A stretch of DNA of 64,000 nt from Gulbenkiania mobilis (GCA_004346645.1 SMDA01000010.1:1-64000); one strand, 5' to 3'. Shown: positions 25,748-34,707, counted from the first letter of the stretch. The notes: generated by a model from the sequence alone, not told the origin. Program-made: numbers and translations.

Positions 25748-27765
25748 GGTGCCTCCTTCTGGACAAGCGGGATCCGCAACACCAGCTGCCGTCGCCCGTC
25801 TGCCTCTTCCTCGTAATCCAGTCCACCGCCGGCAGCCTCAGCCTCTGCCGTGAGCATGTCCAGCTGCACGGGCCCGATGCTACCCGGACGCACCTGCTGC
25901 AGCAGCCAGCAGCAGGTGCCGGCCTCCTCGTTCAGGCGGCTGTGCCACGTTCCCTGCCAGTGGGCGATACGGCTGGCAACCTCGTCAATGATGCACCGCC
26001 ACGCTGCCTCGGCCACCCGGCCTTCCTCGGCGGCATCGTGCACAGCGTCGGTGATCAGCCCGTCGGGCAAGCGTGCCAGCGCGCTGCGCACCATGCGCAC
26101 CACCGGTTGTGGGCCGCTGTCCACCGGAAACTCGGCTAGGGTTTCATCCAGCATTGCTGCCAGACGCTGTGTAGCCGCCCGGATGCGCACAGCACGCTCC
26201 ACCACGGTCTGCGGCGGCATCTGGTCTGCCCGCCGCTCCAGCGACTGGGCAGTGCTATCGATCAGCGTCAGCGGCGTGCGCACTTCATGCGACATGGTTT
26301 CGATGAAGCGCTGATGCTCGCGGTTGAGCGCCCGCTCCCGCTCCAGAAGCGCCAGATCCTGCTCACGCCGTGTCTCAAGCTGGCGCGCAGCCTCCTCCAG
26401 CGTCTGTCCGAGACCGACAATGTGCGTGCCCAGGCGGTTCATTTCCTCGATGTCGCTGTCGGGAGCGGCTTCGGGATAGCGGCCCTTGCCAATGCCGCCC
26501 ACCATCGATTCGAACTGGGCCATCGGGCCAGCCATGCGCCGGCTGGTGCGGCGTGCGTGCCGGTAGAGCACGGCGAAAAACACCACATAGAACGCCAGAA
26601 GCGTCAGCACCATGCCGTAGCCGATCTTGGCCAGGCGGCCGTGCAAGCTGTTCACCTCGGCCAGCACCTCGTTTTCGGGGGCCACCAGCACCAGTGTCCA
26701 ACCTGGGCCCGCCACACGCGCCCAGGACGCCAGTACCGGCTGATCCAGGGTTAGCGCCAGCGTGCCTGCAGGTGCGCGGCGCATGGCGTCGGCCAACCTC
26801 TTGCCGGCAGGCAGGCGGTTGATGCGGAAGCTTTCGGGCTTGAAGGTGTTGCTGGTGATGGCTTCGGTGTAGTGAAAGCGTGTCAGCTCCCGCAGACGCC
26901 AGTCTCCCTCCCCTTTGGATGGCAGGGCAAGGATGGTGCCGTCGCGGCTGAGCAGCATGGCGTAGGCGCTGCCTGGCAGGTCCAGCTTGAGCACTTGGTC
27001 CACCACGGTCTTGAGGGTGATGTCGATGCCGACCACCGCCTCCAGACGGTCACCCAGCCAGACCGGTGCGATCGACGAGACCATCCAGCCACTTCCGGCA
27101 GGGTCCAGATAGGCGTCAGTCCAGACCGCGCGGCGTAGGGGATTATGCTTGCCATCGGCCTCGTAGTAAAAGTTGTACGAGGGGATGTCCATTTTCACCG
27201 GGTACTGCGACAGCACTTCAAAATAAGGATAAATCCGGTTGTACGAGTCCCGGGTGTTGAAGTAGACCTGCGTCACCAGCGGATTGGCTGACACGATGTC
27301 CTTCATCAGCGGGTCCAGCCTTACGGTGCGCCAGACCTTATCCTTCTCGGCCGGCCCCACCGGGACGTGGCCGCTGAAAAACGCTGCCGCCCCGCCATTG
27401 TCGCGGGTGGTGTAGAAGGCGCCTTCCGGGCTGGTGGTATACCGTGCCACTTCCGTCGGATCGGGCTGCGCCGGCGTGGCCAGCGCACTGCCGGTCTGAC
27501 GGGCGAACAGGCGGGTGAGAGTTTCCACCGACATCAGCTGTTGGCTGATGGCTGTACCTTCCTGGCGGGCTGCACGCTCGAAGAAATTGCGGGTCAGCCC
27601 GGTGACAGAGGCACGGTTCTGCGCCAGGGTCATCTCGCCGCTGATCCAGTACACCATCAGGAAGCCAAGTTCGATCACCAGCAGGGGGACGATGGCCGCC
27701 CGCAGAAAGCTGCGCCACAGCCAGCGCTCCAACGGAACACTGCGGGTTTGCCCGGTTTCATTCAT
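25744..27765 (-). CDS. Membrane Cache-domain sensor kinase homologue with degenerate ATPase domain
   Basis: 673 residues: TM1 at about 20-42, a large periplasmic double-Cache-type sensor region (about 45-370; IDITLKTVVDQVLKLDLPGSAYAML), TM2 at about 380-405, a linker helix, then a HisKA-like domain retaining H493 (MSHEVRTPLTLI). The following ATPase region is only about 120 residues. Where the N-box should be it reads IIDEVASRIAHWQ (592-604), the G1 box is replaced by RPGSIGP (626-632), and the ATP lid with F and G2 boxes is absent. It probably cannot bind ATP. It is the first gene of the coupled operon. Confidence 0.85.
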   Translation of the reverse strand: MNETGQTRSVPLERWLWRSFLRAAIVPLLVIELGFLMVYWISGEMTLAQNRASVTGLTRNFFERAARQEGTAISQQLMSVETLTRLFARQTGSALATPAQPDPTEVARYTTSPEGAFYTTRDNGGAAAFFSGHVPVGPAEKDKVWRTVRLDPLMKDIVSANPLVTQVYFNTRDSYNRIYPYFEVLSQYPVKMDIPSYNFYYEADGKHNPLRRAVWTDAYLDPAGSGWMVSSIAPVWLGDRLEAVVGIDITLKTVVDQVLKLDLPGSAYAMLLSRDGTILALPSKGEGDWRLRELTRFHYTEAITSNTFKPESFRINRLPAGKRLADAMRRAPAGTLALTLDQPVLASWARVAGPGWTLVLVAPENEVLAEVNSLHGRLAKIGYGMVLTLLAFYVVFFAVLYRHARRTSRRMAGPMAQFESMVGGIGKGRYPEAAPDSDIEEMNRLGTHIVGLGQTLEEAARQLETRREQDLALLERERALNREHQRFIETMSHEVRTPLTLIDSTAQSLERRADQMPPQTVVERAVRIRAATQRLAAMLDETLAEFPVDSGPQPVVRMVRSALARLPDGLITDAVHDAAEEGRVAEAAWRCIIDEVASRIAHWQGTWHSRLNEEAGTCCWLLQQVRPGSIGPVQLDMLTAEAEAAGGGLDYEEEADGRRQLVLRIPLVQKEAP

Positions 27766-27882
27766 GTTAAAAGCCTAGGTGTGCTGCCGTCCCGTCGGGA
27801 CGTTGTCGTGTCACTGCATGATAATGCTGTCCTACACCCCGGCCAAAGCACTTTTCGAGACAGTCTGTTCCGTTTTGGCGGC

Positions 27883-27912
27883 TTGATGAATGGTTCTAAT
27901 GTGAACTAAATT
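27883..27912 (+). promoter_or_regulatory. Probable sigma-70 promoter for the b561-yceI genes
   Basis: TTGATG (27883-27888), 18-base spacer, TAAATT (27907-27912), 82 bases before the cytochrome b561 start, in a locally AT-rich stretch. Confidence 0.4.
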
Positions 27913-27994
27913 CCTGTCTGTCGCTCCAAGCCCACATGCAAGGCGGAAACGGACTCTGCAAGCCCTCTTGCCAACGAAAACGGAACTCTTCCCG

Positions 27995-28543
27995 ATGAAC
28001 CCTCACTCCGAACGCTACACCGCCTTGCAGGTCATCCTGCACTGGCTGATGGCGCTCCTCCTCGTAGGCACTTTCGCGTTTGGCTGGTACCTGAGCACCC
28101 TGCCGCTGTCGCCGGAAAAATTCCGCTGGATTGCATGGCACAAGTGGGCAGGCATTCTCGCTCTCGCGCTGGGGATCTGGCGCCTGACAGTGCGCTTTTA
28201 CCGGCGCCCCCCGGCGTTGCCCGCCAGCATGTCGCCGCTGGCAGTGCGGGCCGCCCATGCAGGCCACGTTTTGCTCTACCTCTTGATGCTTGCCGTTCCG
28301 CTGTCCGGCTGGACGATGAGCTCGGCTTACGGCATCCCGGTGGTCTGGCTGGGCCTACTGCCCCTGCCCGACCTGGTTTCGGCCGACCCGGCGCTGGGCG
28401 AACGACTGAAGTCGTTGCACGAGACCCTGGTCTGGCTGCTGGCCCTGCTGGTGGTGGGCCATGTGCTCGCCGCGCTCAAGCACCAGCTGATCGATCGTGA
28501 CGGCCTGATGAGCCGCATGCGCCTGCGCTCCGGCCACCACTGA
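27995..28543 (+). CDS. Cytochrome b561 family protein (YceJ-like)
   Basis: Inner-membrane di-heme cytochrome b of 182 residues with four helices. Heme-ligand histidines are expected in HWLMALLLVG (near the start), AWHKWAG, AHAGHVLLYLL and the final LVVGHVLAALKH helix. The start at 27995 (MNPHSERYTALQ) is chosen over an in-frame codon nine residues upstream. Followed by two yceI genes, as in the yceJ-yceI pair of E. coli; it may reduce a quinone-like ligand bound by YceI, but the substrate is not established. Confidence 0.9.
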   Translation: MNPHSERYTALQVILHWLMALLLVGTFAFGWYLSTLPLSPEKFRWIAWHKWAGILALALGIWRLTVRFYRRPPALPASMSPLAVRAAHAGHVLLYLLMLAVPLSGWTMSSAYGIPVVWLGLLPLPDLVSADPALGERLKSLHETLVWLLALLVVGHVLAALKHQLIDRDGLMSRMRLRSGHH

Positions 28544-28563
28544 CCCTTTCCAAGGAAGAAACA

Positions 28564-29109
28564 ATGAAATTTCCTGCCCTCGCTGCAAGCCTTCTGATGC
28601 TGGCCCCGCTTGCCGGCGCACAACCAGTGGACCTGGCGCGCAGTCAGCTGACCTTCACCATGAAACAGATGAACGTTCCGGTGTCCGGAAGCTTTCGCAA
28701 GTTTTCGGCCAACGTTGACTTCAACCCCCAGAAGCCCGAAGCCGGTCGCGCCGACATCGTGATCGACACAGCCAGCATCGCACTACCCACGCGCGAGGCC
28801 GAGGCCGAGGCGCGCAAGAAGGACTGGTTCAATACTGCCCAGTTCCCGCAGGCGCGTTTCACCTCTACCGCGATGAAGGCACTGGGCGGGAACCGCTATC
28901 AGGTCAACGGCCGTCTGACACTCAAAGGGGTCACCCGTGATGTCACAGCGCCCTTCACGGCGCGTGCCGAGAATGGCGTCACCCTGGTGGAAGGCAGCCT
29001 GCCGATCTCGCGCTTGGCCTTCCGCATCGGCGAAGGCAGCTGGAGCGATACCGGCACCGTGGCCGACGACGTACAGCTCAGTTTCCGCATGGCCCTGAAG
29101 GGCCAGTAA
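28564..29109 (+). CDS. YceI-family periplasmic lipocalin-fold protein (first copy)
   Basis: 181 residues with a signal peptide ending near residue 19 (PLAGA|QPVDLARSQL). The YceI beta-barrel fold binds isoprenoid or quinone-like lipids in characterised members. Motifs include RADIVIDTAS and the NGRLTLKGVTRDVTAPF block. An AAGGAAG ribosome site precedes the start. It lacks the typical N-terminal DPxHS motif that the second copy shows as DPAHTYAGYSV. Contains a repeat word at 28704-28712. Confidence 0.88.
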   Translation: MKFPALAASLLMLAPLAGAQPVDLARSQLTFTMKQMNVPVSGSFRKFSANVDFNPQKPEAGRADIVIDTASIALPTREAEAEARKKDWFNTAQFPQARFTSTAMKALGGNRYQVNGRLTLKGVTRDVTAPFTARAENGVTLVEGSLPISRLAFRIGEGSWSDTGTVADDVQLSFRMALKGQ

Positions 29110-29142
29110 CCCCCGATCCTGTTCACTCTAACGGAGCCTACG

Positions 29143-29709
29143 ATGACCCGTACCCTTCTTGCCTCTGCCCTCTTCGCATTCGCTGGCGCTGCCATGGCCG
29201 CCCCCGTCAGCTACACCATCGACCCCGCCCACACTTACGCGGGGTACAGCGTGAACCACCTGGGCCTTTCCAAGCAGAGTGGCCTGTTCACCAAGGTGGG
29301 CGGCACGGTAGTGGTGGATGAGTCCGCCAAATCGGGCAAGGTGGATGTCACGATCGACGCCGCTTCACTGCAAACTTTCCTGGCCGACCGCGACGCCCAC
29401 CTGAAGGGCCCGGAATTTTTCAACGTGGAGAAATTCCCCACCCTTACCTTCCAGTCCGACAAGGTGGTATTCCACGGCAGCAAACCGGCCGAGGTGCAGG
29501 GCAAGCTGACGTTGCTGGGTGTGACCCGTCCGGTCACCCTCAAGCTGGTGAATGTCAACAAGGCCAAGAACCCGATGAGCGGCAAAGAAACCTGGGGCGC
29601 CAATGCCACCACGCGTATCAAGCGTAGCGAGTTCGGCATGAAGGCCTTCCTGCCCGCCATCAGCGACGAGGTGGACCTGGGTATCGCCCTGGAGGCCGTG
29701 GCGCAGTAA
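29143..29709 (+). CDS. yceI: YceI-family periplasmic lipocalin-fold protein (second copy)
   Basis: 188 residues with a clear signal peptide (cleavage near AMA|APVSYTIDPAHT) and the canonical YceI motifs: YTIDPAHTYAGYSVNHLG, GPEFFNVEKFPTLTFQS, GKLTLLGVTRPVTLKL and a C-terminal basic TRIKRSEFGM segment. Closer to E. coli YceI than the first copy. A rho-independent terminator follows 21 bases after its stop, ending the b561-yceI-yceI unit. Confidence 0.93.
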   Translation: MTRTLLASALFAFAGAAMAAPVSYTIDPAHTYAGYSVNHLGLSKQSGLFTKVGGTVVVDESAKSGKVDVTIDAASLQTFLADRDAHLKGPEFFNVEKFPTLTFQSDKVVFHGSKPAEVQGKLTLLGVTRPVTLKLVNVNKAKNPMSGKETWGANATTRIKRSEFGMKAFLPAISDEVDLGIALEAVAQ

Positions 29710-29730
29710 GCAGCGGATTTAAGTCCCCCT

Positions 29731-29756
29731 GCCCGGCCCGAACGGCCGGGCTTTTT
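29731..29756 (+). terminator. Rho-independent terminator after the second yceI gene
   Basis: 8-bp perfect stem GCCCGGCC/GGCCGGGC (29731-29738 and 29744-29751) with a 5-base loop and TTTTT directly after. Confidence 0.93.
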
Positions 29757-29798
29757 CTTGCCTGCGCAGGCGAAGGGTACTCGGCCCAGGGCCAAAGA

Positions 29799-29960
29799 GT
29801 GACGGCACAGACCGCCCGCCGCGGTAAACCGGTGGGCTCAACGAAGACTGCCGGAGAGACTGCGCCCACGCCCGTGGCCAAAGGATGGGCCCAGGGCGTG
29901 AAGGCGCTCTGGAGGGCTGACCGAGCCCGCACCGCGGCGTTCAAGGCCGCCGGGGCATGA
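29799..29960 (+). CDS. Possible small basic Ala/Lys-rich protein
   Basis: A 53-codon frame from a GTG, reading V-T-A-Q-T-A-R-R-G-K and ending A-F-K-A-A-G-A, with about a quarter Lys/Arg and many Ala/Thr, like short DNA-binding or histone-H1-like tails. Codon third positions are GC-rich as in real genes here. There is no convincing ribosome site close to the GTG and no recognised family, so this may be a chance frame in the 323-base gap 29710-30032. Otherwise that gap holds the terminator, a GC-rich inverted repeat near 29985-30003 and one TTGGCCGAA word. Confidence 0.3.
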   Translation: MTAQTARRGKPVGSTKTAGETAPTPVAKGWAQGVKALWRADRARTAAFKAAGA

Positions 29961-30017
29961 GCGGCCTGCCAGAAACAAGTGGCACCCCCCGGGCACCGGG
30001 GTGGGAGGCATGCAAGG

Positions 30018-30026
30018 TTGGCCGAA
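30018..30026 (-). repeat. Intergenic copy of the TTCGGCCAA repeat (before the FAD-oxidase stop)
   Basis: Exact minus-strand copy, CTTCGGCCAACC... in full extended form, lying 7 bases beyond the end of the minus-strand FAD-linked dehydrogenase gene. Confidence 0.7.
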
Positions 30027-30032
30027 GCGGAC

Positions 30033-31424
30033 TCAGGCCAGCAGCTTGCCGGGGTTCATGATGCCCAGAGGGTCGAACACCGCCTTTACCCCGCGCATCA
30101 ATGCAATGTCTTCCGGAGAGCGGGTAACGTCCAGATAGTCCCGTTTGAGGAGACCAACGCCGTGCTCGGCCGACATGCTGCCACCGAAGCGTCGCACCAG
30201 GGCAAATACCTCAGCATTGACCCGCTCGCATGCCTCACGAAAGCCGTCTAGCGCCAGCGCGTCCGGCTTGAGCACATTGATGTGCAGGTTGCCATCACCG
30301 ATGTGGCCGAACCATACCACCTCGAAATCCGGGTACTCGCGTGCCAGTACCGCATCCAGCGCCTCGACGAAAGGTGGCACCGCGCTCACCCGCACGGCGA
30401 TGTCGTTCTTGTACGGCCGGTAAGGGGTAATCGACTCGCTGATGTCCTCGCGTAAGCGCCACAATGCCCGCGCCTGTTCTTCGGACTGGGACAATACGCC
30501 ATCCACCAGCCAGCCTGCTTCCATGCACTCTTCGAACAGCGAAAGCGCCGTCTCTTCGGTGGTTGAATTGACGCACTCGAACTCCAGCAGCACGTAGTAA
30601 TCGCTCTCTCCCTCGAACGGGCGCTGCACCTGACCGCGGGCCAGCACATGCCGCAGGGCCTTTTCGGAGAAAAATTCGAACGCCGTCAGGTCCAACCGCT
30701 GCCGGAAAGCATTGAAGACCTCCATGATGCCGGCCAGCGCCGGCACCGCCAGCACCATCACCGACAGGGGAGCGGGCGGTCGGGTCAGCTGCATCGTGGC
30801 CTCGACGATGAACCCCAAGGTGCCCTCGGAACCGATGAACAGATGGCGGAAATCGTAACCGGTATTGTTCTTGGCCAACCCTTGGTTGAGCTCCAGCACC
30901 TCGCCGGTGCCGGTCACCACCTTCAGGCCGGCCACCCATTCGCGGGTCATCCCGTAACGTACTACTTTGATACCGCCGGCGTTGGTGGCAATGTTGCCGC
31001 CGATCTGGCTGCTGCCGCTGGAGGCAAAGTCCACCGGATAGTAGAGCCCCTGGTCGGCGGCAAAATCCTGCAGCTGCGCGGTCACTACACCGGCCTGGCA
31101 GCGCACCGTCCGATCCACCGGATTAAAGTCGAGGATGGCGTTCATGCGGTCGAACGAAACCACCACTTCACCTTGGGTGGCCACCGCTCCACCGGAGAGG
31201 CCGGTGCGCCCCCCCGAGGGCACCAAGGCTACCTTTTCCTGTGTTGCCCAGCGCACCAAAGCGGCCACCTCCTCGGTGGTCTTGGGGAACACGACCGCAG
31301 CGGGTGCAGGCGTGTAGTAGCGTGTCCAGTCCAGTCCGTGGCTTTGAAGGGTGGCGACGTCGGTGGCCACCCGCTGGGTCTCCAGCAGGGAATGTAGCTG
31401 TTGAATCTGTCGGGGTTCGAGCAT
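30033..31424 (-). CDS. FAD-linked 2-hydroxyacid dehydrogenase (GlcD / D-2-hydroxyglutarate dehydrogenase family)
   Basis: 463-residue flavoprotein with the PCMH FAD-binding fold: VVFPKTTEEVAALVRWA, the PSGGRTGLSGGA loop and SSGSSQIGGNIATNAGG, followed by the FAD-oxidase C-terminal domain with HIGDGNLHIN and SAEHGVG. The family includes glycolate, D-lactate and D-2-hydroxyglutarate dehydrogenases, which sequence alone does not separate. Divergent placement beside serA favours D-2-hydroxyglutarate, a by-product of SerA, but that is inference. Confidence 0.85.
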   Translation of the reverse strand: MLEPRQIQQLHSLLETQRVATDVATLQSHGLDWTRYYTPAPAAVVFPKTTEEVAALVRWATQEKVALVPSGGRTGLSGGAVATQGEVVVSFDRMNAILDFNPVDRTVRCQAGVVTAQLQDFAADQGLYYPVDFASSGSSQIGGNIATNAGGIKVVRYGMTREWVAGLKVVTGTGEVLELNQGLAKNNTGYDFRHLFIGSEGTLGFIVEATMQLTRPPAPLSVMVLAVPALAGIMEVFNAFRQRLDLTAFEFFSEKALRHVLARGQVQRPFEGESDYYVLLEFECVNSTTEETALSLFEECMEAGWLVDGVLSQSEEQARALWRLREDISESITPYRPYKNDIAVRVSAVPPFVEALDAVLAREYPDFEVVWFGHIGDGNLHINVLKPDALALDGFREACERVNAEVFALVRRFGGSMSAEHGVGLLKRDYLDVTRSPEDIALMRGVKAVFDPLGIMNPGKLLA

Positions 31425-31437
31425 CCGGCGGCCTCTC

Positions 31438-31467
31438 TGGTCAACAAAGCAACAAGACCCTCATAAT
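31438..31467 (+). promoter_or_regulatory. Weak candidate promoter for serA
   Basis: TGGTCA (31438-31443), 18-base spacer, CATAAT (31462-31467), 35 bases before the serA start. The -10 is good; the -35 is poor. Confidence 0.3.
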
Positions 31468-31501
31468 ACCCGAGTTCTTTACTGGGATAAGAGGAAGCAG
31501 G

Positions 31502-32731
31502 ATGCAGAACGTTTCGCTTGCCAAGGACCGCATCAAGGTACTGCTGCTCGAGGGGGTGCACCAGAGCGCAGTGGATGCCTTCCAGGCCGACGGCTATACC
31601 AACATCGAGTTTCACAAGAAGGCCCTGCCGCCGGCAGAGCTGATCGAACGCATCGCCGATGCCCACATCATCGGCATCCGCTCCCGCACCCAGTTGACCG
31701 AAGAGGCGTTCTCCGCAGCCAAAAGGTTGATGGCCGTGGGCTGCTTCTGCATCGGCACCAACCAAGTGGACCTGAAAGCCGCCGCGGTACGGGGGATTCC
31801 GGTGTTCAATGCGCCCTTTTCCAACACCCGTTCCGTGGCAGAGCTGGTGATTGCCGAAACCATCATGCTGATGCGTGGTGTGCCGGAAAAGAACGCTCTT
31901 GCCCATCAGGGCGGTTGGCTGAAGTCGGCCGAAGGCAGCTACGAGGTGCGGGGCAAGACACTCGGCATCGTCGGCTACGGCCACATCGGCACCCAGGTGG
32001 GCGTCCTGGCCGAATCGATGGGCATGCGCGTGATCTTCTACGACATCGAGAACAAGCTCACCTTGGGCAACACCCGGCAGGTAGCCTCGCTGGATGCCCT
32101 TCTGTCCGAAGCGGACGTAGTAACGCTGCACGTGCCCGAAACCCCAGAGACCCGCGACATGATCGACGCCCCCCAGCTGGCCCGCATGAAGCCCGGCAGC
32201 CACCTGATCAATGCTTCGCGCGGGACGGTGGTGGTCATCGAGGCGTTGGCCGAAGCGCTGGCGCAGAAACATCTGGCGGGGGCCGCCATCGATGTATTTC
32301 CGGTAGAGCCGGAAGGCAATGGCGAGGCCTTCGTTTCGCCTCTGCAGGCCTTCCCCAATGTGATTCTCACCCCGCACGTCGGTGGCAGCACCCTGGAGGC
32401 ACAGGCCAACATCGGCGGTGAGGTGGCCTCCAAGCTGATCAAGTACAGCAACAACGGCTCCACGCTCACCGCGGTCAACTTTCCGGAAGTCTCGCTGCCG
32501 GAGCAGCGCGGCAAGTGCCGGCTGCTGCACATTCACGCCAACAAGCCGGGTATCCTCGCCCAGATCAACGAGCAGTTCTCGCGTGCCGGCATCAACATCG
32601 TGGCACAGTACCTGCAAACCAACGACACAATCGGTTACGTAGTCATCGAAACCGACACCGCAGCCAGCCAGGCCGCCCTGGAGACGCTGCAACGGATCGA
32701 CGGCACCATCCGCTGTCGGCTGCTGTTCTGA
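31502..32731 (+). CDS. serA: D-3-phosphoglycerate dehydrogenase SerA
   Basis: First step of serine synthesis: oxidises 3-phosphoglycerate with NAD+. The 409-residue protein is the E. coli type: substrate domain, a Rossmann NAD domain (GYGHIGTQVG), catalytic residues in INASRG and the late LTPHVGGSTLEAQ block, then a C-terminal ACT domain (about 335-409) for serine feedback. The start at 31502 has the ribosome site AGAGGAAG. An upstream open frame has no homology. Contains a TTGGCCGAA word (32246). Confidence 0.96.
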   Translation: MQNVSLAKDRIKVLLLEGVHQSAVDAFQADGYTNIEFHKKALPPAELIERIADAHIIGIRSRTQLTEEAFSAAKRLMAVGCFCIGTNQVDLKAAAVRGIPVFNAPFSNTRSVAELVIAETIMLMRGVPEKNALAHQGGWLKSAEGSYEVRGKTLGIVGYGHIGTQVGVLAESMGMRVIFYDIENKLTLGNTRQVASLDALLSEADVVTLHVPETPETRDMIDAPQLARMKPGSHLINASRGTVVVIEALAEALAQKHLAGAAIDVFPVEPEGNGEAFVSPLQAFPNVILTPHVGGSTLEAQANIGGEVASKLIKYSNNGSTLTAVNFPEVSLPEQRGKCRLLHIHANKPGILAQINEQFSRAGINIVAQYLQTNDTIGYVVIETDTAASQAALETLQRIDGTIRCRLLF

Positions 32732-32746
32732 CGCACAGCTCCATGC

Positions 32747-32774
32747 AAAAGCCCCGCAGAGGCGGGGCTTTTTT
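32747..32774. terminator. Bidirectional terminator between serA and accD
   Basis: 7-bp stem GCCCCGC/GCGGGGC (32751-32757, 32762-32768), 4-base loop, four A before and six T after, between two convergent genes. Confidence 0.92.
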
Positions 32775-32793
32775 GTGACCGGGCAGGCCGTAC

Positions 32794-33663
32794 TTACTGC
32801 AGTGCCGGCTCGTCCATCAGCAACGTGGTCAGCTCCGCCACGCGCCGCTTCAGTTCGCGCCGATCGACGATCATGTCGATTGCGCCCTTTTCCAGCAGGA
32901 ACTCGGAGCGCTGAAAACCCTCAGGCAGGGTCTCGCGCACCGTCTGCTCGATCACGCGCGGCCCGGCAAAACCGATGAGCGCGCCCGGTTCGGCAATCAC
33001 CACATCGCCCAGAAAGGCAAACGAAGCCGACACACCACCCATGGTCGGGTCGGTGAGGATGGAGATGAACGGCAGACGTGCGTCGGTCAGCAGTTGAAGG
33101 GCCGCACTCGTCTTGGCCATCTGCATCAGCGAGTTGAGGCCCTCCTGCATCCGCGCGCCACCAGAGGCCGCCACGCAAATGAACGGAGCACGAGCCTCGA
33201 CCGCCGCCTGCACCCCGCGCACGAAGCGCTCGCCCACCACCGAGCCCATCGAACCGCCGATGAACTTGAACTCGAAGGCGGCTACTACTGCCGGTTGCGA
33301 CAGGATGCTGCCCTGCATCACCACTATGGCATCGTCTTCGCCGGTTTCAGTGCGGGCCGCTGCCAGCCGGTCGGGATAACGCTTGCTGTCCTTGAACTTC
33401 AGGATGTCCACCGGCCGGACTTCGGCGCCGATTTCGCGACGTCCTTCCGGATCCAGCAGGGCATCAAGACGCTCGCGTGCGGACAGCGCATGGTGATGGT
33501 TGCACTTCGGGCAGACGCCCAGGTTGCTCTCCAGATCGGTGTAATACAGTACGGCTTCGCATGCGGAGCACTTGCTCCACAGGCCTTCCGGTACAGCCGA
33601 AGGCTTGTCGGCGCGGTTCTCGCGCTTGATCTTCGGCGGCAGGAGCTTGTTCAACCAGCTCAT
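32794..33663 (-). CDS. accD: Acetyl-CoA carboxylase carboxyltransferase subunit beta AccD
   Basis: Beta subunit of the carboxyltransferase that makes malonyl-CoA for fatty acid synthesis. The 289-residue protein begins with the zinc ribbon CSAC...CPKC (about residues 32-54), then the crotonase-like core with SGGARMQEG and the [11 protein letters not shown] segment. Downstream of trpFBA on the same strand, as in many betaproteobacteria where the trp-accD order is conserved. Confidence 0.96.
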   Translation of the reverse strand: MSWLNKLLPPKIKRENRADKPSAVPEGLWSKCSACEAVLYYTDLESNLGVCPKCNHHHALSARERLDALLDPEGRREIGAEVRPVDILKFKDSKRYPDRLAAARTETGEDDAIVVMQGSILSQPAVVAAFEFKFIGGSMGSVVGERFVRGVQAAVEARAPFICVAASGGARMQEGLNSLMQMAKTSAALQLLTDARLPFISILTDPTMGGVSASFAFLGDVVIAEPGALIGFAGPRVIEQTVRETLPEGFQRSEFLLEKGAIDMIVDRRELKRRVAELTTLLMDEPALQ

Positions 33664-33714
33664 GCAGACTCCTTTATGCGCCGCACCCGGCCCGGAGCCG
33701 GTACGGCGGCAAGC

Positions 33715-33738
33715 CGGCGGGGCCCTCAGGCCCCGCCG
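33715..33738 (-). other. Stem-loop between trpA and accD
   Basis: 10-bp GC-rich stem (33715-33724 with 33729-33738), loop CTCA. No T run on either strand, so an attenuating or processing hairpin is more likely than a full terminator. Confidence 0.5.
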
Positions 33739-33746
33739 TACATTAT

Positions 33747-34541
33747 CTAGTTAATGGCAGCCTTGAGACTGGCTACCAGACGGGTCAACCGCTCTTTGGC
33801 AGTTTCGGATGTCGCCGCCTCGATTTCCTGTACCAGACGGCTGCCCACCACGATCGCATCGGCGGTGACGGACAGCGCCCGCGCCGTTTCGGCATCGCGG
33901 ATGCCGAACCCGACGCCGATAGGCACCCGGATTTCTTCCCTGAGGGCGGCAATTTTACGCGCTACGTCGTCAATGTCCAGATTGCCAGCGCCGGTCACGC
34001 CCTTAAGCGAGACATAGTAGACATATCCGCGTGCGTGATGGCCGATCTCGCGGATGCGCTCGGCCGGTGTGGTGGGCGCAATCAGGAAGACCGGATCCAG
34101 GTCTTGGTCCATCAGTGCTTGCGACAGTTCTGCGGCTTCCTCGGGGGGGCAGTCCACCGTCAACACACCATCCACGCCCGCTTCACGTGCCCGACGGGCA
34201 AAGGCTTCGTAGCCCATGGCGCAAAGCGGATTGAGGTAGCCCATCAGCACTACCGGTGTAGTAGTGTTGGTGCGGCGAAATTCGGCCACCATGTCCAGTA
34301 CCTGGCGCAGGCCCACCTTGTGGGCGAGCGCGCGCTCGGAGGCCCGCTGGATGACCGGACCGTCTGCCATCGGGTCGGAAAACGGCACACCCAGCTCGAT
34401 GATGTCGGCGCCGCCCTCCACCAGGCCCTGCATTAGCTCCACCGTCAGGCCCGGCTGCGGGTCGCCAGCGGTGATGAAGGGGATGAGAGCTTTTGCGCCT
34501 TCAGCCTGCAGGCGGGCAAATGTTTCTGCTACGCGACTCAT
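33747..34541 (-). CDS. trpA: Tryptophan synthase alpha subunit TrpA
   Basis: Cleaves indole-3-glycerol phosphate to indole, channelled to TrpB. The 264-residue TIM barrel has [27 protein letters not shown] (catalytic Glu and Asp) and [10 protein letters not shown]. The Met at 34541 ([11 protein letters not shown]) is used; the longer upstream frame crosses the spacer without homology. It is separated from trpB by a 166-base spacer containing a repeat word. Confidence 0.96.
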   Translation of the reverse strand: MSRVAETFARLQAEGAKALIPFITAGDPQPGLTVELMQGLVEGGADIIELGVPFSDPMADGPVIQRASERALAHKVGLRQVLDMVAEFRRTNTTTPVVLMGYLNPLCAMGYEAFARRAREAGVDGVLTVDCPPEEAAELSQALMDQDLDPVFLIAPTTPAERIREIGHHARGYVYYVSLKGVTGAGNLDIDDVARKIAALREEIRVPIGVGFGIRDAETARALSVTADAIVVGSRLVQEIEAATSETAKERLTRLVASLKAAIN

Positions 34542-34627
34542 GCAGTAATGTCCTTGCCAGGAAGGGTCGGCACGGTCGTAGAGAAGGCGACCGCGCCGAG
34601 CAATTGATAGGAACGAGGCACCAGGGC

Positions 34628-34636
34628 TTCGGCCAA
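34628..34636 (+). repeat. Intergenic copy of the TTCGGCCAA repeat (trpB-trpA spacer)
   Basis: Exact copy in CTTCGGCCAACC, full extended consensus, in the only sizeable spacer of the trpFBA unit. Confidence 0.7.
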
Positions 34637-34707
34637 CCTTGGAGCGGGCGACGCCGTGCAACGGCCCGTCTGACACGGACCGGCGGCTGCCCCCGTCCGG
34701 AGGGTAC

